A stretch of DNA of 64,000 bases from Pseudooceanicola algae (GCF_003590145.2 NZ_CP060436.1:282001-346000); one strand, 5' to 3'. Shown: positions 18,683-28,473, counted from the stretch's first letter. Made by a program: numbers and translations. Notes: generated from the letters alone by a model not told the origin.

Positions 18683-19879
18683 TCAGGAAACGCCCAGACC
18701 CATCTGCATCAGCATCCGGCGCACCGGTGCGGCCCCGTACAGCGTCTGCAACCCGGCGGCCCGCAGATCCCGCAACGGCTGGGGCGCGACTTGCGAGGCG
18801 CGGTTCAGCAAGTCGATGCCCGCCGCCCGGATCTTCACCTCCCGGTGGCGGGCGCGGTCATAGGCCTCCAGAACCTCTGCGCTGCCCGGATCGTCCGCCT
18901 TCCGCATCAGATCGCGCAGCGCCCGCAGATCCCCCAGCGACATGTTCAGCCCCTGCGCACCGATGGGCGGCAGCACATGGGCGGCTTCGGCCATCAACGC
19001 GATACGCTGACCGGCCATCCGGTCGGCCACCTGGGTCACGATGGGCCAGATCGCCCGCCGGGTCCGAAGGGTCAGCGGCCCGAGGATCCCTGTCGACCGC
19101 TCCGACGCTGCCGCTTCGAACTCCGCAACCGGCAGCAGGGCCAGGTCCTGCGCTTTCGGGCCATCTTCCATCCAGACCACGGCCGAGCTTGGGCAGCCCT
19201 CGAAATCGGGCAGGGGGACCAGGGTGAAGGGCCCGCCGCTGCGGTGGATCTCGGTCGAGATATTTTGATGCGGCTCTGTATGGGTCACCGCAAAGGCCAG
19301 CGCCTTCTGGCCATAGCGCGTCGTCTTCACGCTGATGCCGGCGGCACTGCGCATCGGCGAGGCGCGACCATCGGCGGCCAGGACCAGCCGGGTGCGCACC
19401 CGGGTTCCGTCGCTCAGGCCCACGATGGCGCCGCTGTCGCGGGTGAACAGGCTCGTGGTGCCGATCCCGGGGCGGAATGTGACGCGTTCCAGATCTGCAA
19501 GCTGGGCTACCATTTCCCGGCGCAGCAGCCAGTTGGGCAGGTTCCAGCCAAAGGGCTGTTCGGAAATCTCGGCGGCGCGGAAATCCCGGATCAGCCGGGC
19601 TTCGGGCGCGGGACCGCCGGCATCGACGATGCGCATGATCTCCAGCGGGGCGGCATGGGGGGCAAGGCGCTCCCACAGCCCGGCATCCTCCAGCAGCGCA
19701 CGGGCCGGTTGCAGAAAGGCAGTGGTGCGCAGATCCGCACCCTCGGCACTGCGATCGGTCACCGGGGCGGCGGGATCAAGGCAAAGCACCTTGTACCCTT
19801 CGGCGCCCAGCAGGCAGGCTGCGCTCAGACCGGCGACGCCGCCGCCCGAAATCACGATGTCAAAGCTTTGATCGGCCAT
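18683..19879 (-). CDS. UbiH/COQ6-family FAD-dependent monooxygenase
   Basis: 398 residues, probably an aromatic-ring hydroxylase of ubiquinone synthesis. The N-terminal FAD site is DIVISGGGVAGLSAACLLG. The middle motif LVLAADGRASPMRS is the DG fingerprint, and the second flavin motif is GQRIALMAEAAHVLPPIGAQGLNMSLGD, where the usual GDAAH reads AEAAH. Which ring position (C1, C5 or C6) is modified cannot be told from sequence. It lies 49 bp downstream of the HAD phosphatase gene and is probably co-transcribed with it. Confidence 0.85.
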   Translation of the reverse strand: MADQSFDIVISGGGVAGLSAACLLGAEGYKVLCLDPAAPVTDRSAEGADLRTTAFLQPARALLEDAGLWERLAPHAAPLEIMRIVDAGGPAPEARLIRDFRAAEISEQPFGWNLPNWLLRREMVAQLADLERVTFRPGIGTTSLFTRDSGAIVGLSDGTRVRTRLVLAADGRASPMRSAAGISVKTTRYGQKALAFAVTHTEPHQNISTEIHRSGGPFTLVPLPDFEGCPSSAVVWMEDGPKAQDLALLPVAEFEAAASERSTGILGPLTLRTRRAIWPIVTQVADRMAGQRIALMAEAAHVLPPIGAQGLNMSLGDLRALRDLMRKADDPGSAEVLEAYDRARHREVKIRAAGIDLLNRASQVAPQPLRDLRAAGLQTLYGAAPVRRMLMQMGLGVS

Positions 19880-19928
19880 GGCCGGGCACCTCCTGATTTG
19901 GTCCCGCTATACCTAGCGGAAAATCCGC

Positions 19929-20573
19929 TCAGATCACGCGGGCAAGAAAACCGGACAGGTCGTCGGTATGAAAATGCACATGCGGCGCGGTCACCGGCGC
20001 CTCAGCCACATGGACGCAGCGCAGGCCCATGGCGTGGGGCTGGGCCAGATTGCGGGGATCGTCCTCGAACATCGCGGCGCAGCTGGGGTCCAGTCCGTCG
20101 GTGCCGAAGATCACGTCATAGGCGTCGCGGTCCGGCTTGGGGCGGAACCCGGCGTGTTCGATCCCGTAGATCGCATCGAAACGCCCCGCCAGGCCGCGCG
20201 ATTCCAGCACCCGTTCGGCATAGGGGCCGGAGCCGTTGGTATAGACGATCTTGCGGCCGGGCAGGGCGGTGATGCGGTCAGCCAGCACCGGATCGCGTTC
20301 CATGTGGCTGAGGTCGATCTCGTGCACCTCGGTCAGATAGGGCAGCGGGTCGACATCATGTTCGCGCATCAACCCGGCCAGCGTGGTGCCGTGATTGTGC
20401 CAGTAATCCTTGCGCAGCTGATCCGCCTCGGCCTGCCCGAGGCCAAGGGTACGCATCACCCAATCGGTCATCCGGACCTCGATCTGATCGAACAGCCGGG
20501 CCGAAGGGTGATAAAGCGTATTGTCCAGGTCGAAGACCCAGGTCGTCACATGGGAAAAGGCATCTTTGGGCAT
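19929..20573 (-). CDS. HAD-family pyrimidine 5'-nucleotidase-like phosphatase
   Basis: 214 residues of the HAD superfamily. Motif I is WVFDLDNTLYHP (nucleophile and acid Asp pair), motif II is KIVYTNGS, and motifs III/IV are RPKPDRDAYD and AMFEDDPRNL. The DLDNTLY form and the length match the family annotated as pyrimidine 5'-nucleotidase (yeast SDT1/PHM8 type). The substrate is inferred from the family only. It is the first gene of a probable pair with the UbiH-type gene and divergent from the GntR regulator. Confidence 0.85.
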   Translation of the reverse strand: MPKDAFSHVTTWVFDLDNTLYHPSARLFDQIEVRMTDWVMRTLGLGQAEADQLRKDYWHNHGTTLAGLMREHDVDPLPYLTEVHEIDLSHMERDPVLADRITALPGRKIVYTNGSGPYAERVLESRGLAGRFDAIYGIEHAGFRPKPDRDAYDVIFGTDGLDPSCAAMFEDDPRNLAQPHAMGLRCVHVAEAPVTAPHVHFHTDDLSGFLARVI

Positions 20574-20674
20574 GGCCTGACGCTATCCCTACCGCGCGCC
20601 GGTCGCAAGCGCCCGCAGCTTGCCTGATCGCCGCCCCGCCCCTAAGGTGCGGGGACGTTGAAAGGAAACAGCCA

Positions 20675-21325
20675 ATGGCCAGTAAACCCGCGCAGGGAGA
20701 CGCTTATTCCCTGATTCTGGAAGCCATCGATGTCGGGCTCTACCGCCCCGGCGACCGGCTGGTGGAAAGCGAGCTGGCCGAGCGTTTCGGCGTTTCGCGC
20801 ACCCCGATCCGCGAGGCGCTGCAACGGCTTGAGACTCAGGCCCTGCTGACCCGCGACGGCCGGTCGCTGATCGTGGCCTCGCTGGATCACAACCAGTTGG
20901 CCGAGCTTTACATCGTGCGCACCGAGCTCGAGGCCCTGGCGGCCCGTCTTGCCGCCCGGCACGCCACAGCCGAAGAGATCCGCGTCCTGCAGGACATGGT
21001 GGCAGACGATCAGCGCTATCTTGGCGATCCGCCCGCGCTCAGCCGGGCGAACCGGCGTTTTCACCACCAGATCCACCTGGCCTCGCACAACCGGTTCCTG
21101 GTGCAGCAGCTTGACCTCGTGCATCGCTCCATGGCGCTTCTGGCCACCACGTCGCTTGCGGCCGAGGGGCGCGACAACGATGCGCTGAGCGAACATGATC
21201 AGATCGTCCGCGCCATCGCCGCCCGGGACGAGGATCGCGCGGCGGAAAGCCTGCGGATCCATATCTCGAAGGCCTTTGTCACCCGGCTGAAACTGGATGC
21301 CGCCCGCGACGACGGGCTGATCTGA
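20675..21325 (+). CDS. GntR family transcriptional regulator (FCD type)
   Basis: 216 residues. The winged HTH is AYSLILEAIDVGLYRPGDRLVESELAERFGVSRTPIREALQRLE (about 9-55). An all-helical FCD ligand domain follows, with the metal-binding pattern of conserved His in RANRRFHHQIHLASHN and LSEHDQIVRAIAARD. FCD regulators usually sense organic acids. No obvious target operon is adjacent: the upstream neighbour is the divergent HAD gene and the downstream one is convergent. Confidence 0.9.
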   Translation: MASKPAQGDAYSLILEAIDVGLYRPGDRLVESELAERFGVSRTPIREALQRLETQALLTRDGRSLIVASLDHNQLAELYIVRTELEALAARLAARHATAEEIRVLQDMVADDQRYLGDPPALSRANRRFHHQIHLASHNRFLVQQLDLVHRSMALLATTSLAAEGRDNDALSEHDQIVRAIAARDEDRAAESLRIHISKAFVTRLKLDAARDDGLI

Positions 21326-21358
21326 CCCGCGTGGCACTGCCCCGGCAGTGGAACCGGC

Positions 21359-23614
21359 CTAGTGGAGGGTTTGTCCTGGCGCGGCGAGGTCCGGTCCTGC
21401 CGCGACAGGCGGCCCTTTCGCCGATGCAGGTTCATGGCACGGGGGCACTTGCGTGCAGGGGACTTCGGGCGTTCCCGCCATGGCGGACCGGCGTTTGAAC
21501 AGCTGGGTGGAATGGCCATGCTGGGTTTTGTCCCAGTAGAAGGGACAGACGATCATCTCGTAAAGCGCCTTGTAACAGGCAAGGCATCCGAGCGGGTAGT
21601 AGAAGTGCAGGCTGGGCACCCAGAACCAGAGCCGCCGGTGCTGGGATCGCGAGACCGCGACGATGCCGAGAATGATGTTCTGCAGTTCCGCGATGACGAA
21701 GAAGGTGGTGAACATCTTCAGCATCCAGTAGGGTACCAGCCCTGCCAGCGGATGCGGCAGCCCCAGCATCAGCAGCCAGAGCGACCAGAGCAGGGGCGCC
21801 AGCAGGAATTGCGATATCGCCGAGATGAAGTGGATCTGGAAGCCGAAAAATTGCCAGGCCCCCATCTGACGCATCGACAGCAGCGGCTGGCGCATATGCA
21901 CGAGGTAGGTGACCATGTAGCCCTTCAGCCAGCGCGACCTTTGCTTGACCCATGGCAGGGCGTGGCAATTGGCCTCTTCGCCGGTGGTGCTTTGCAGGAT
22001 CTCGGTGCGGTAGCCGTGCCGCGCCAGGCGATAGCCGAGGTCGGCATCCTCGGTCACATTATGCGCGTCCCAACCGCCCAGCCGTTCCAGCGGTGCGCGC
22101 CGCATGAAAACCGTGGTGCCGCCAAGCGGGATCGCAAAACCGAGCCGGGTCAGCCCCGGCAGCACCACCCGAAACCAACTGTTGTATTCGATGGTGAAAC
22201 AACGGGCGAGCCAGTTCTGATGCGGGTTGTAGTAATCGAGCGCCCCCTGCAGGCAGGCGACCTCTGCCGGGGCGGCGTTGAAGCGTGCAGCAACCCGGCG
22301 CAGCTGGTCGGGGTCTGGCGCGTCCTCGGCATCATAGATCCCGATGATCTCGCCCCGGCAGAAATCCAGCGCATAGTTCATCGCCCGCGGCTTGGTACGC
22401 GGCAGGCCGTCGGGCACGATCACCACCCGCATCCAGTTCGGGATGCCCTGGGTGGCGACGACTTCCTGAGTGACCAGATCTTTCTCTTCCAGCACCAACA
22501 CGACGTCGAGGTTTTCGCGCGGGTAATCCAGCCGCTCCAACCGGCGGATCAGCGCATCCGCAATGCCCCTTTCGCGGTACATTGGCGCCAGCACCGAGAT
22601 CACTGGCAATCGGGTGCCCGGCGGCGGGCAGTCCGGTTCCGGCGGGCGGCGGTCGATCAGCCCGGCGATCAGGGCCGAGGATTTCATCACCAGCACACAG
22701 AGCAGCGTCAGCACCCCCCAGCAGACAAGGCCCAGGATCAGCGCACCCGGTGCCAGGGCCGTCAGGCCGATCAAGGCGGTAATGAACACGCCGGTTATCA
22801 GGTAGCGGCGGCGGTCGACGGACCAGGTCCGGCAGCTTTCGTGCGGGGGGACGCGGCTGGTCATGGTCCTGATCAACCTGTCGCCGTGATGCCAGGCCAG
22901 ATAGCTGTGGATCGCGTCCCGACCCGCGATCACCGGACGGACCGAGATCCGCAGCGCCTGTCGCGGGGCGTCTTTCAGCTGCGTGTCGGCGGCCTCCGCA
23001 GCCTTTGCTTCGGCCCGCATCGCGGTTTCGATGGCGGGGATCAGGCTCAGGAAATCCTCTGGGCGAGCGGTGGCAAAGACGATGTAGCCCTGTTCCACCC
23101 CGTGCGGCACGATCTGGTGGCGGATGCAGAAGGTCGGGTCCAGCAGGTCCTGCAACGCGTCTGCGGGCCGATTGCGCCGCAGGTCGACACATTCCAGGCG
23201 AAAGCTGCGGGCGAGGCTCTGCAAAAGGTCCTCCTCGCTCAGCTGTCCCTCGGCCCAGTCACGGCGCAGGGCCCGGATCGGGTCGTCGTAGTTGGCGCCC
23301 TGACGCTGGACCGGAACGAAGGATGTCGCAGCCTCCTGAAAGCCGAAGATCCGGGCGGGTTCGCCGGCCTCGTGCAGGGGGCCCGACGGGCTGGTCCGGG
23401 CCAACGGGGCGGGCCGGGGCGGCGGCAGGTCAGGGAATGGGATGGGGTCTGGGCGGCCTGCAACATGTCGGCTGGCATCCCGGCGGCAGTGCGGGCGGCC
23501 TGCGCCCCACCCCCTGCACCGTCGCGAGCCATGCTGCGCGCGCCGTCTCGTGCTTCCAGCCTGCGTGGATGCAGCGCCATCCGCCAAACCCCGTTTCAAC
23601 CTCGGCGGGAGCAT
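21359..23614 (-). CDS. Membrane family 2 glycosyltransferase (processive type)
   Basis: A large inner-membrane glycosyltransferase. A soluble N-terminal region (about 80-260) resembles the N-terminal domain of GspE/MshE-type proteins (LSEEDLLQSLARSFRLE). Two membrane helices follow, then a GT-A catalytic domain with VISVLAPMYRE, GIYDAEDAPDP (the nucleotide-binding aspartates) and the acceptor motif KQRSRWLKG (QxxRW). At least three C-terminal helices come next. It probably polymerises or exports a polysaccharide; the sugar is unknown. The start is doubtful. The first 60 residues in this frame are Arg/Cys-rich and look non-coding, while another frame from an ATG at 23580 reads more naturally, so a frameshift near 23420-23460 is possible. 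Confidence 0.78.
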   Translation of the reverse strand: MLPPRLKRGLADGAASTQAGSTRRRAQHGSRRCRGWGAGRPHCRRDASRHVAGRPDPIPFPDLPPPRPAPLARTSPSGPLHEAGEPARIFGFQEAATSFVPVQRQGANYDDPIRALRRDWAEGQLSEEDLLQSLARSFRLECVDLRRNRPADALQDLLDPTFCIRHQIVPHGVEQGYIVFATARPEDFLSLIPAIETAMRAEAKAAEAADTQLKDAPRQALRISVRPVIAGRDAIHSYLAWHHGDRLIRTMTSRVPPHESCRTWSVDRRRYLITGVFITALIGLTALAPGALILGLVCWGVLTLLCVLVMKSSALIAGLIDRRPPEPDCPPPGTRLPVISVLAPMYRERGIADALIRRLERLDYPRENLDVVLVLEEKDLVTQEVVATQGIPNWMRVVIVPDGLPRTKPRAMNYALDFCRGEIIGIYDAEDAPDPDQLRRVAARFNAAPAEVACLQGALDYYNPHQNWLARCFTIEYNSWFRVVLPGLTRLGFAIPLGGTTVFMRRAPLERLGGWDAHNVTEDADLGYRLARHGYRTEILQSTTGEEANCHALPWVKQRSRWLKGYMVTYLVHMRQPLLSMRQMGAWQFFGFQIHFISAISQFLLAPLLWSLWLLMLGLPHPLAGLVPYWMLKMFTTFFVIAELQNIILGIVAVSRSQHRRLWFWVPSLHFYYPLGCLACYKALYEMIVCPFYWDKTQHGHSTQLFKRRSAMAGTPEVPCTQVPPCHEPASAKGPPVAAGPDLAAPGQTLH

Positions 23615-23705
23615 GGCGCGGGTGGGGTTAACTCTGGGTTAATAGATATCCGGGGTCATATATCTGGAACCGCGGGTATATCCGACCCGCGTTCGATCGG
23701 GTCGG

Positions 23706-23733
23706 GTCAGGGAGGGGTGGTCAGGGAGGGGTG
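23706..23733. repeat. Two tandem 14-bp repeats
   Basis: GTCAGGGAGGGGTG occurs twice head to tail in the intergenic region between carA and the glycosyltransferase gene. Purpose unknown. Confidence 0.7.
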
Positions 23734-23806
23734 GCCAGACAGGGGCGGCTAGGAGAGCGGCAGGTCAATTCCGGCGGCGCAGGCATCGACCGCGCCTGCC
23801 AAAGGG

Positions 23807-24967
23807 TCAGGAGGCGACCTTGTCCATCGAGGCGGCGAAGCGCTCGAACAAGTAGAAGCTGTCCTGCGGGCCGGGGCTTGCCTCGGGGTGGTACTGGACC
23901 GAAAAGACCGGCCGGTCGGTCATGCGGATGCCGCAATTGGACCCGTCGAACAGCGACACGTGGGTCTCGGTCACGCCAGCGGGCAGCGACTGGCTGTCGA
24001 CTGCGAACCCGTGGTTCATCGAGGTGATCTCGACCTTGCCGGTTTCCAGATCCTTCACCGGGTGGTTCGCGCCGTGGTGACCATGGTTCATCTTGACCGT
24101 GGTGGCGCCCAGGGCAATCGACAGGATCTGGTGCCCGAGGCAGATGCCGAAGATCGGCATGCCGGAGCGTTTCATCACGTCCTGGATCATCGGCACGGCA
24201 TAGACGCCGGTCGCGGCGGGATCACCGGGGCCGTTGGACAGGAACAGACCGTCGGGTCCATGGGCCAGGACCTCGTCCGCCGTGGCGGTGGCAGGCAGCA
24301 CGGTCACGTCGCAGCCGGCCGAGGCCAGGCAACGCAGGATGTTGCGCTTGGCGCCGTAGTCGATGGCGACGACCTTGTGACGGGCTTCGGTCTGCTTGGT
24401 GAAACCGTCGGGCCAGGCCCACCGCATCTCGTCCCAGCGGTAGGTCTGCGCGCAGGTGACTCCCTTGGCGAGGTCGAGACCGACCAGACCCGTAAAGGCG
24501 CGGGCCTTGGCCACCAGGGCCTCGATGTCGAAATTGCCTTCGGGATCGTGCTGAAGGGCCGCATGGGGCGCGCCGCGTGCCCGGATCACCCGCGTCAGCC
24601 GACGGGTGTCGATGCCGCCGATGGCGATCCGGCCCCGGCTGGCAAGCCAGTCGCCCAGTTCGCCGGCCGAACGCCAGTTCGAGGGTTCGGTCGGGTCCCA
24701 TTTCACCACCATGCCGTCAGCCACGGGATCGGCGGTCTCGTCGTCTTCGGGATTGACGCCGGTGTTGCCGATATGGGGGAAGGTGAAGGTGACGATCTGC
24801 CCGGCGTAGGAGGGATCGGTCATGATCTCCTGATAGCCGGTCATGGCGGTGTTGAAGCAAAGCTCGGCCACGGTGATGCCGGTGGCACCGAACCCTTTGC
24901 CGTAGAAGATGGTGCCGTCGGCCAGTGCGAGGCAGGCGGTCGGTTTCTGTCCTTGGGAAAGGGGCAT
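23807..24967 (-). CDS. carA: Carbamoyl-phosphate synthase small (glutaminase) subunit
   Basis: Hydrolyses glutamine and feeds ammonia to CarB for carbamoyl phosphate in arginine and pyrimidine synthesis. 386 residues. The N-terminal domain contains ACLALADGTIFYGKGFG and FNTAMTGYQEIMTDPSYAGQIV. The class I amidotransferase domain contains LFLSNGPGDP, the nucleophile Cys in PIFGICLGHQ, and the His/Glu pair in VQYHPEASPGP. The ATG at 24967 matches the family start; an in-frame ATG 33 bp upstream adds an atypical leader. carB is not in the window. Confidence 0.96.
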   Translation of the reverse strand: MPLSQGQKPTACLALADGTIFYGKGFGATGITVAELCFNTAMTGYQEIMTDPSYAGQIVTFTFPHIGNTGVNPEDDETADPVADGMVVKWDPTEPSNWRSAGELGDWLASRGRIAIGGIDTRRLTRVIRARGAPHAALQHDPEGNFDIEALVAKARAFTGLVGLDLAKGVTCAQTYRWDEMRWAWPDGFTKQTEARHKVVAIDYGAKRNILRCLASAGCDVTVLPATATADEVLAHGPDGLFLSNGPGDPAATGVYAVPMIQDVMKRSGMPIFGICLGHQILSIALGATTVKMNHGHHGANHPVKDLETGKVEITSMNHGFAVDSQSLPAGVTETHVSLFDGSNCGIRMTDRPVFSVQYHPEASPGPQDSFYLFERFAASMDKVAS

Positions 24968-25269
24968 GGCGGCGACTCTTCTGGCTTGAAATTTGCGCAT
25001 TCCTATGGGGCGGCGGGCGGCGGGTCAAGGCCCGAAGGCCATTCGCCTCGCGGCCGGGCCCTGCCTGTCCTGCGGGTCCCTTCCGGGCGGTGGGACATTC
25101 CCGCCCTGGTGCGACCCGAATGCTGCCGCCGCAGGCGTTTCCCTGCGGCCTTTGCCTATTGATCGGACGACACGGATATCGTCAGGCGACGTCGCGGCGC
25201 GGTCCTTGTTCGTCCCCGCCACATTCGGTATTGTCGGCAATTGCCACAACATCCGGGGATAGATGTGAC
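24968..25269. other. Divergent intergenic region between carA and yqeY
   Basis: 302 bp containing the promoters of both genes. GGGGAT lies a few bases before the yqeY start. No leader peptide, PyrR-type attenuator or other RNA element was recognised. Confidence 0.4.
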
Positions 25270-25731
25270 ATGTCACTAAGGGAAAAACTCAACGCCGAGA
25301 TCAAGCAGGCGATGAGAGATCGTGCCAGCACGCGTCTGTGCACGCTGCGCCTGGTCAATGCGGCGATAAAGGATCGCGACATCGCCACGCGTGGAGACGG
25401 CAATGACGAAGGCGTCGGCGAATCCGAAGTTCTGGCCATCATGGGCAAGATGACCAAGCAGCGTCAGGAAAGCGCGCGCGCCTACGAAGAAGGCGGACGG
25501 ATCGACCTGGCCCAGCAAGAGCTGGACGAGATCAAGGTGATCGAGGAATTCCTGCCCCGCCAGCTGAACCAGACCGAGGTCGACAAGGCCATCGAAGAGG
25601 CGATTTCGTCCACGGATGCGCATTCGATCCGCGACATGGGCAAGATCATGGGCCACCTGAAGTCGAAATATACCGGCCAGATGGATTTCGGCTCTGTCGG
25701 GCCGATGGTGAAGAAGCGCTTCGCCTCCTGA
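25270..25731 (+). CDS. GatB/YqeY domain protein
   Basis: A 153-residue YqeY family protein, mostly helical and related to the tail domain of GatB/GatE that contacts tRNA. Recognisable pieces are LREKLNAEIKQAMRDRASTRLCTLRLVNAAIKDRDI, EEFLPRQLNQTEVDKAIEEAI and GKIMGHLKSKYTGQMD. Its role outside the amidotransferase is unsettled. It is divergent from carA, a pairing I recall as common in Rhodobacterales. Confidence 0.88.
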   Translation: MSLREKLNAEIKQAMRDRASTRLCTLRLVNAAIKDRDIATRGDGNDEGVGESEVLAIMGKMTKQRQESARAYEEGGRIDLAQQELDEIKVIEEFLPRQLNQTEVDKAIEEAISSTDAHSIRDMGKIMGHLKSKYTGQMDFGSVGPMVKKRFAS

Positions 25732-25900
25732 TACCGGCGGGGGGGGCTGGCGTCGCGGCTGTTCCGCGCCGCCCCGGAGAACCGAACGACATTTTGCAAA
25801 GCCCCGGTGTGCCTCTGGCCGCCGGGGTTTTCGCATGGCGGTGGGGGGAACCTGCGCCGGGGGGACCCGGTTGATCCTTTGAGCACAAAGGAGACCTGTC

Positions 25901-26083
25901 ATGAAAGCCCAGTCGAAATCCCAGCAACGTGCCGCCGGCGCCGCCCTGTCCGCCAAGCGGGGCGAGACGAAGACGTCGAGCCTGCAAGGCGCATCGAAAG
26001 ATATGTACGAGTCGATGACGGAAGCCGAGCTTGCCGAGATGGCCGGAACGCAACGCAAGGATCTGCCCGAAGAGGCAAGCTAG
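25901..26083 (+). CDS. DUF3008 family small protein
   Basis: A 60-residue basic-to-acidic protein behind a strong AAAGGAG ribosome site. The sequence MKAQSKSQQRAAGAALSAKR, followed by SLQGASKDMYESMTEAELAEMA, matches the DUF3008 family of short proteins. No membrane or signal segment; function unknown. Confidence 0.85.
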   Translation: MKAQSKSQQRAAGAALSAKRGETKTSSLQGASKDMYESMTEAELAEMAGTQRKDLPEEAS

Positions 26084-26097
26084 TCCCAGCTAGAGTT

Positions 26098-26592
26098 TCA
26101 TCCAGCCGCGTGCTGGCCGAAGGCCTGCAGCAATTCGGGGTAAAGCCGGCTGCGCTCGTCTTCGGACAGGAAGGCGCCGATTTCGACCTCGCGGCCATTG
26201 CCGGCCAGGGTGATGTATTGCGCAACCTTGCCGCCAGTCGGGTATAGCCGCACCGTGACCCAATAGGGATTGGCCTGCCATTCCTGATGCCGCCCGCGCG
26301 GTCCGCTGCGGATCAACTGGCAGGTGTCTGTGCCGATCTTCAGCACCTCGTGGATCTCCGTATCGCGGTAGGATCGATCCAGCCCCCACCAAAGCCCGGT
26401 CAGCGCCAGCATGGCAAAGGGCAGCAACCCCCAGAGCACAGGTGTGCCGATCATCGTCAGCAGCGGGATCGACACCAGTCCGAAAAACAACAGGATCACC
26501 ACCGCAAAGCCCTGCCTGGGCAGCGAACGATAGGGCCTGAGCTCCAGCCGGGTGGTGTCCTGCCAGTGATAGGGCAAGGGGGGCTCCGTCAT
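26098..26592 (-). CDS. DUF2244 membrane protein
   Basis: 164 residues, start chosen at 26592 because the further upstream ATG at 26649 lies inside the ctaD terminator hairpin. Features are a conserved RPYRSLPRQGFA lead, two membrane helices (VVILLFFGLVSIPLLTMIG and LLPFAMLALTGLWWGL), and a C-terminal soluble part with WQANPYWVTVRLYPTGGKVAQYITL and EIGAFLSEDER, typical of DUF2244. It follows ctaD on the same strand, a linkage seen in other Rhodobacterales, so a part in oxidase biogenesis is possible but unproven. Confidence 0.82.
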   Translation of the reverse strand: MTEPPLPYHWQDTTRLELRPYRSLPRQGFAVVILLFFGLVSIPLLTMIGTPVLWGLLPFAMLALTGLWWGLDRSYRDTEIHEVLKIGTDTCQLIRSGPRGRHQEWQANPYWVTVRLYPTGGKVAQYITLAGNGREVEIGAFLSEDERSRLYPELLQAFGQHAAG

Positions 26593-26633
26593 CTCTGTAA
26601 TGGCCCTTTGGCGGGCCTTGGGGAGATCAAATG

Positions 26634-26662
26634 CAAAGGGGCGCAACATGGGCGCCCCTTTG
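26634..26662 (-). terminator. Terminator after ctaD
   Basis: A perfect 11-bp stem (CAAAGGGGCGC / GCGCCCCTTTG) with a 7-nt loop directly follows the ctaD stop on the minus strand. The T-run is short, so partial read-through into the DUF2244 gene is likely. Confidence 0.7.
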
Positions 26663-26679
26663 TTGTTCCTGCGGCCGGT

Positions 26680-28350
26680 TCAGTGGGCGTGGCCCTTGTC
26701 CCAGTCTTCCTGCTTGGGAAGCTGCTCGAACGTATGTTCGGGCGGCGGGCAGGGCAGGGTCCATTCCAGCGTATCAGCGTATTCGTTCCAGTAGTTGTTC
26801 TCGGTCACCTTGGCGCCGCGGAACAGCGAATAGAACATGATGCCGAAGAAGAACAGGAACGACGCGAAGGACAGGAAGGCGCCCATCGAGGACCAGTAGT
26901 TCCAGACTGCGAAGCCTTCCGGGTAGTCGATGTAACGGCGCGGCATGCCCTGACGACCCAAGAAGTGCTGCGGGAAGAAGGTCAGGTTGGCCCCGATGAA
27001 CATCATCCAGAAGTGCAGCTTGCCAGCCCATTCAGGGTACTGGCGCCCTGTCATCTTGCCGAAATAGAAATAGACCCCGGCGAAGATGGCAAAGATCGCC
27101 CCCAGCGACATCACGTAGTGGAAGTGCGCCACGACATAGTAGGTGTCGTGATAGGCGCGGTCCACGGGGGCCTGACTGAGGACCAGACCGGTGACACCGC
27201 CGACGGTGAACAGGAACAGGAACCCGAAGGCCCAGAGCATCGGCGTCTTGAACTCGATCGAGCCCTGCCACATCGTCGCGATCCAGCTGAACACCTTCAC
27301 GCCGGTCGGCACCGCGATGACCATGGTCGCCATCATGAAGTAGCTCTGCTGCGTCAGCGACAGACCCACGGTGTACATGTGGTGCGCCCAGACGACGAAG
27401 CCCAGCACGCCGATCGCGATGATCGCGAGGACCATCGGCAGGTAGCCGAAGATCGGCTTGCGCGCGAAGGTCGAGATGACGTGGCTGATGATGCCGAAGC
27501 CGGGCAGGATGATGATGTAGACCTCGGGGTGACCGAAGAACCACAGGATGTGCTGGTAGAGGATCGGATCCCCACCGCCGGCGGGCTGGAAGAAGGTCGT
27601 TCCGAAGTTCCGGTCGGTCAGCAGCATGGTGATCGCGCCAGCCAGGACAGGCAGGGCCAGAAGGATCAGCCAGGCGGTGACAAAGACCGACCAGGCGAAC
27701 AGCGGCACCTTGAACAGGGTCATCCCCGGCGTGCGCATGTTCAGGAAGGTGGTAATGATGTTGATCGCGCCGAGGATCGACGAGGCACCGGATACGTGCA
27801 CCGCGAAGATCGCGAGATCCATCGAATACCCGCCTTCGGAGGTCGACAGCGGCGGGTAAAGCACCCACCCCACGCCCGACCCAAGCTGGTCATTGCCCCC
27901 CGGTGCCAGCAGCGAGCAGACGCCGAGCGTCAGGCCGGCCACGTAGAACCAGAAGGACATGTTGTTGAGGCGCGGGAACGCCATGTCCGGCGCGCCGATT
28001 TGCAACGGCATGAAATAGTTGCCGAAACCGCCGAACAGGGCCGGGATCACGACGAAGAACATCATCAGGACACCGTGATAGGTGATCATCACGTTCCAAA
28101 GATGCCCGTTGGGCGTACATTCCGCCGCAGACGGGAAGAGCCTTGCGCCTTCGAGGCACATGAACTGCACACCGGGGTGCATCAGCTCCATCCGCATGTA
28201 GACGGTGAACATGACCGAGATCAGACCGGCGCAGGCTGCGACGATCAGGTAGAGAATCCCGATATCCTTGTGGTTGGTAGACATGAACCAGCGGGTGAAG
28301 AACCCTCTGGTATCCTCGTGCCCGTGGCCATGAACGGCTGCGTCGGCCAT
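26680..28350 (-). CDS. ctaD: aa3-type cytochrome c oxidase subunit I
   Basis: The catalytic subunit of the proton-pumping terminal oxidase, with 12 membrane helices holding haem a, haem a3 and CuB. 556 residues. Visible ligands and motifs are the first haem a His in [12 protein letters not shown], the CuB His/Tyr region [21 protein letters not shown], the HH pair in WAHHMYTVG, and the haem a3/haem a His pair in [10 protein letters not shown]. The K-channel Lys is in [22 protein letters not shown] context. AGGAGG precedes the ATG. A cytochrome c550 gene lies upstream, as in Paracoccus, and an FNR-type box is 110 bp upstream of the start. Confidence 0.97.
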   Translation of the reverse strand: MADAAVHGHGHEDTRGFFTRWFMSTNHKDIGILYLIVAACAGLISVMFTVYMRMELMHPGVQFMCLEGARLFPSAAECTPNGHLWNVMITYHGVLMMFFVVIPALFGGFGNYFMPLQIGAPDMAFPRLNNMSFWFYVAGLTLGVCSLLAPGGNDQLGSGVGWVLYPPLSTSEGGYSMDLAIFAVHVSGASSILGAINIITTFLNMRTPGMTLFKVPLFAWSVFVTAWLILLALPVLAGAITMLLTDRNFGTTFFQPAGGGDPILYQHILWFFGHPEVYIIILPGFGIISHVISTFARKPIFGYLPMVLAIIAIGVLGFVVWAHHMYTVGLSLTQQSYFMMATMVIAVPTGVKVFSWIATMWQGSIEFKTPMLWAFGFLFLFTVGGVTGLVLSQAPVDRAYHDTYYVVAHFHYVMSLGAIFAIFAGVYFYFGKMTGRQYPEWAGKLHFWMMFIGANLTFFPQHFLGRQGMPRRYIDYPEGFAVWNYWSSMGAFLSFASFLFFFGIMFYSLFRGAKVTENNYWNEYADTLEWTLPCPPPEHTFEQLPKQEDWDKGHAH

Positions 28351-28459
28351 GTCGTGCCTCCTGCTAGAGTTGTGCGGACGGCGGAACGGGGGACTCCTCC
28401 CATGCGCCAGAAATCCCTAGCTTTCTAAAAGACGGGATCATGCGGGGCAATGGCCGCAT

Positions 28460-28473
28460 TTGACGCAGATCAA
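28460..28473. promoter_or_regulatory. FNR/FnrL-type box upstream of ctaD
   Basis: TTGACGCAGATCAA is a full match to the FNR/CRP-class consensus TTGA-N6-TCAA. It is centred about 116 bp upstream of the ctaD start codon in the gap below the cytochrome c gene. It suggests oxygen-dependent control of the aa3 oxidase by an FnrL or FnrP homologue; activation versus repression cannot be told. Confidence 0.7.

Noticed and set aside
24968-25269. Regulatory leader or attenuator for carA
   Set aside because: No leader peptide, terminator-antiterminator pair or purine-box pattern could be recognised.
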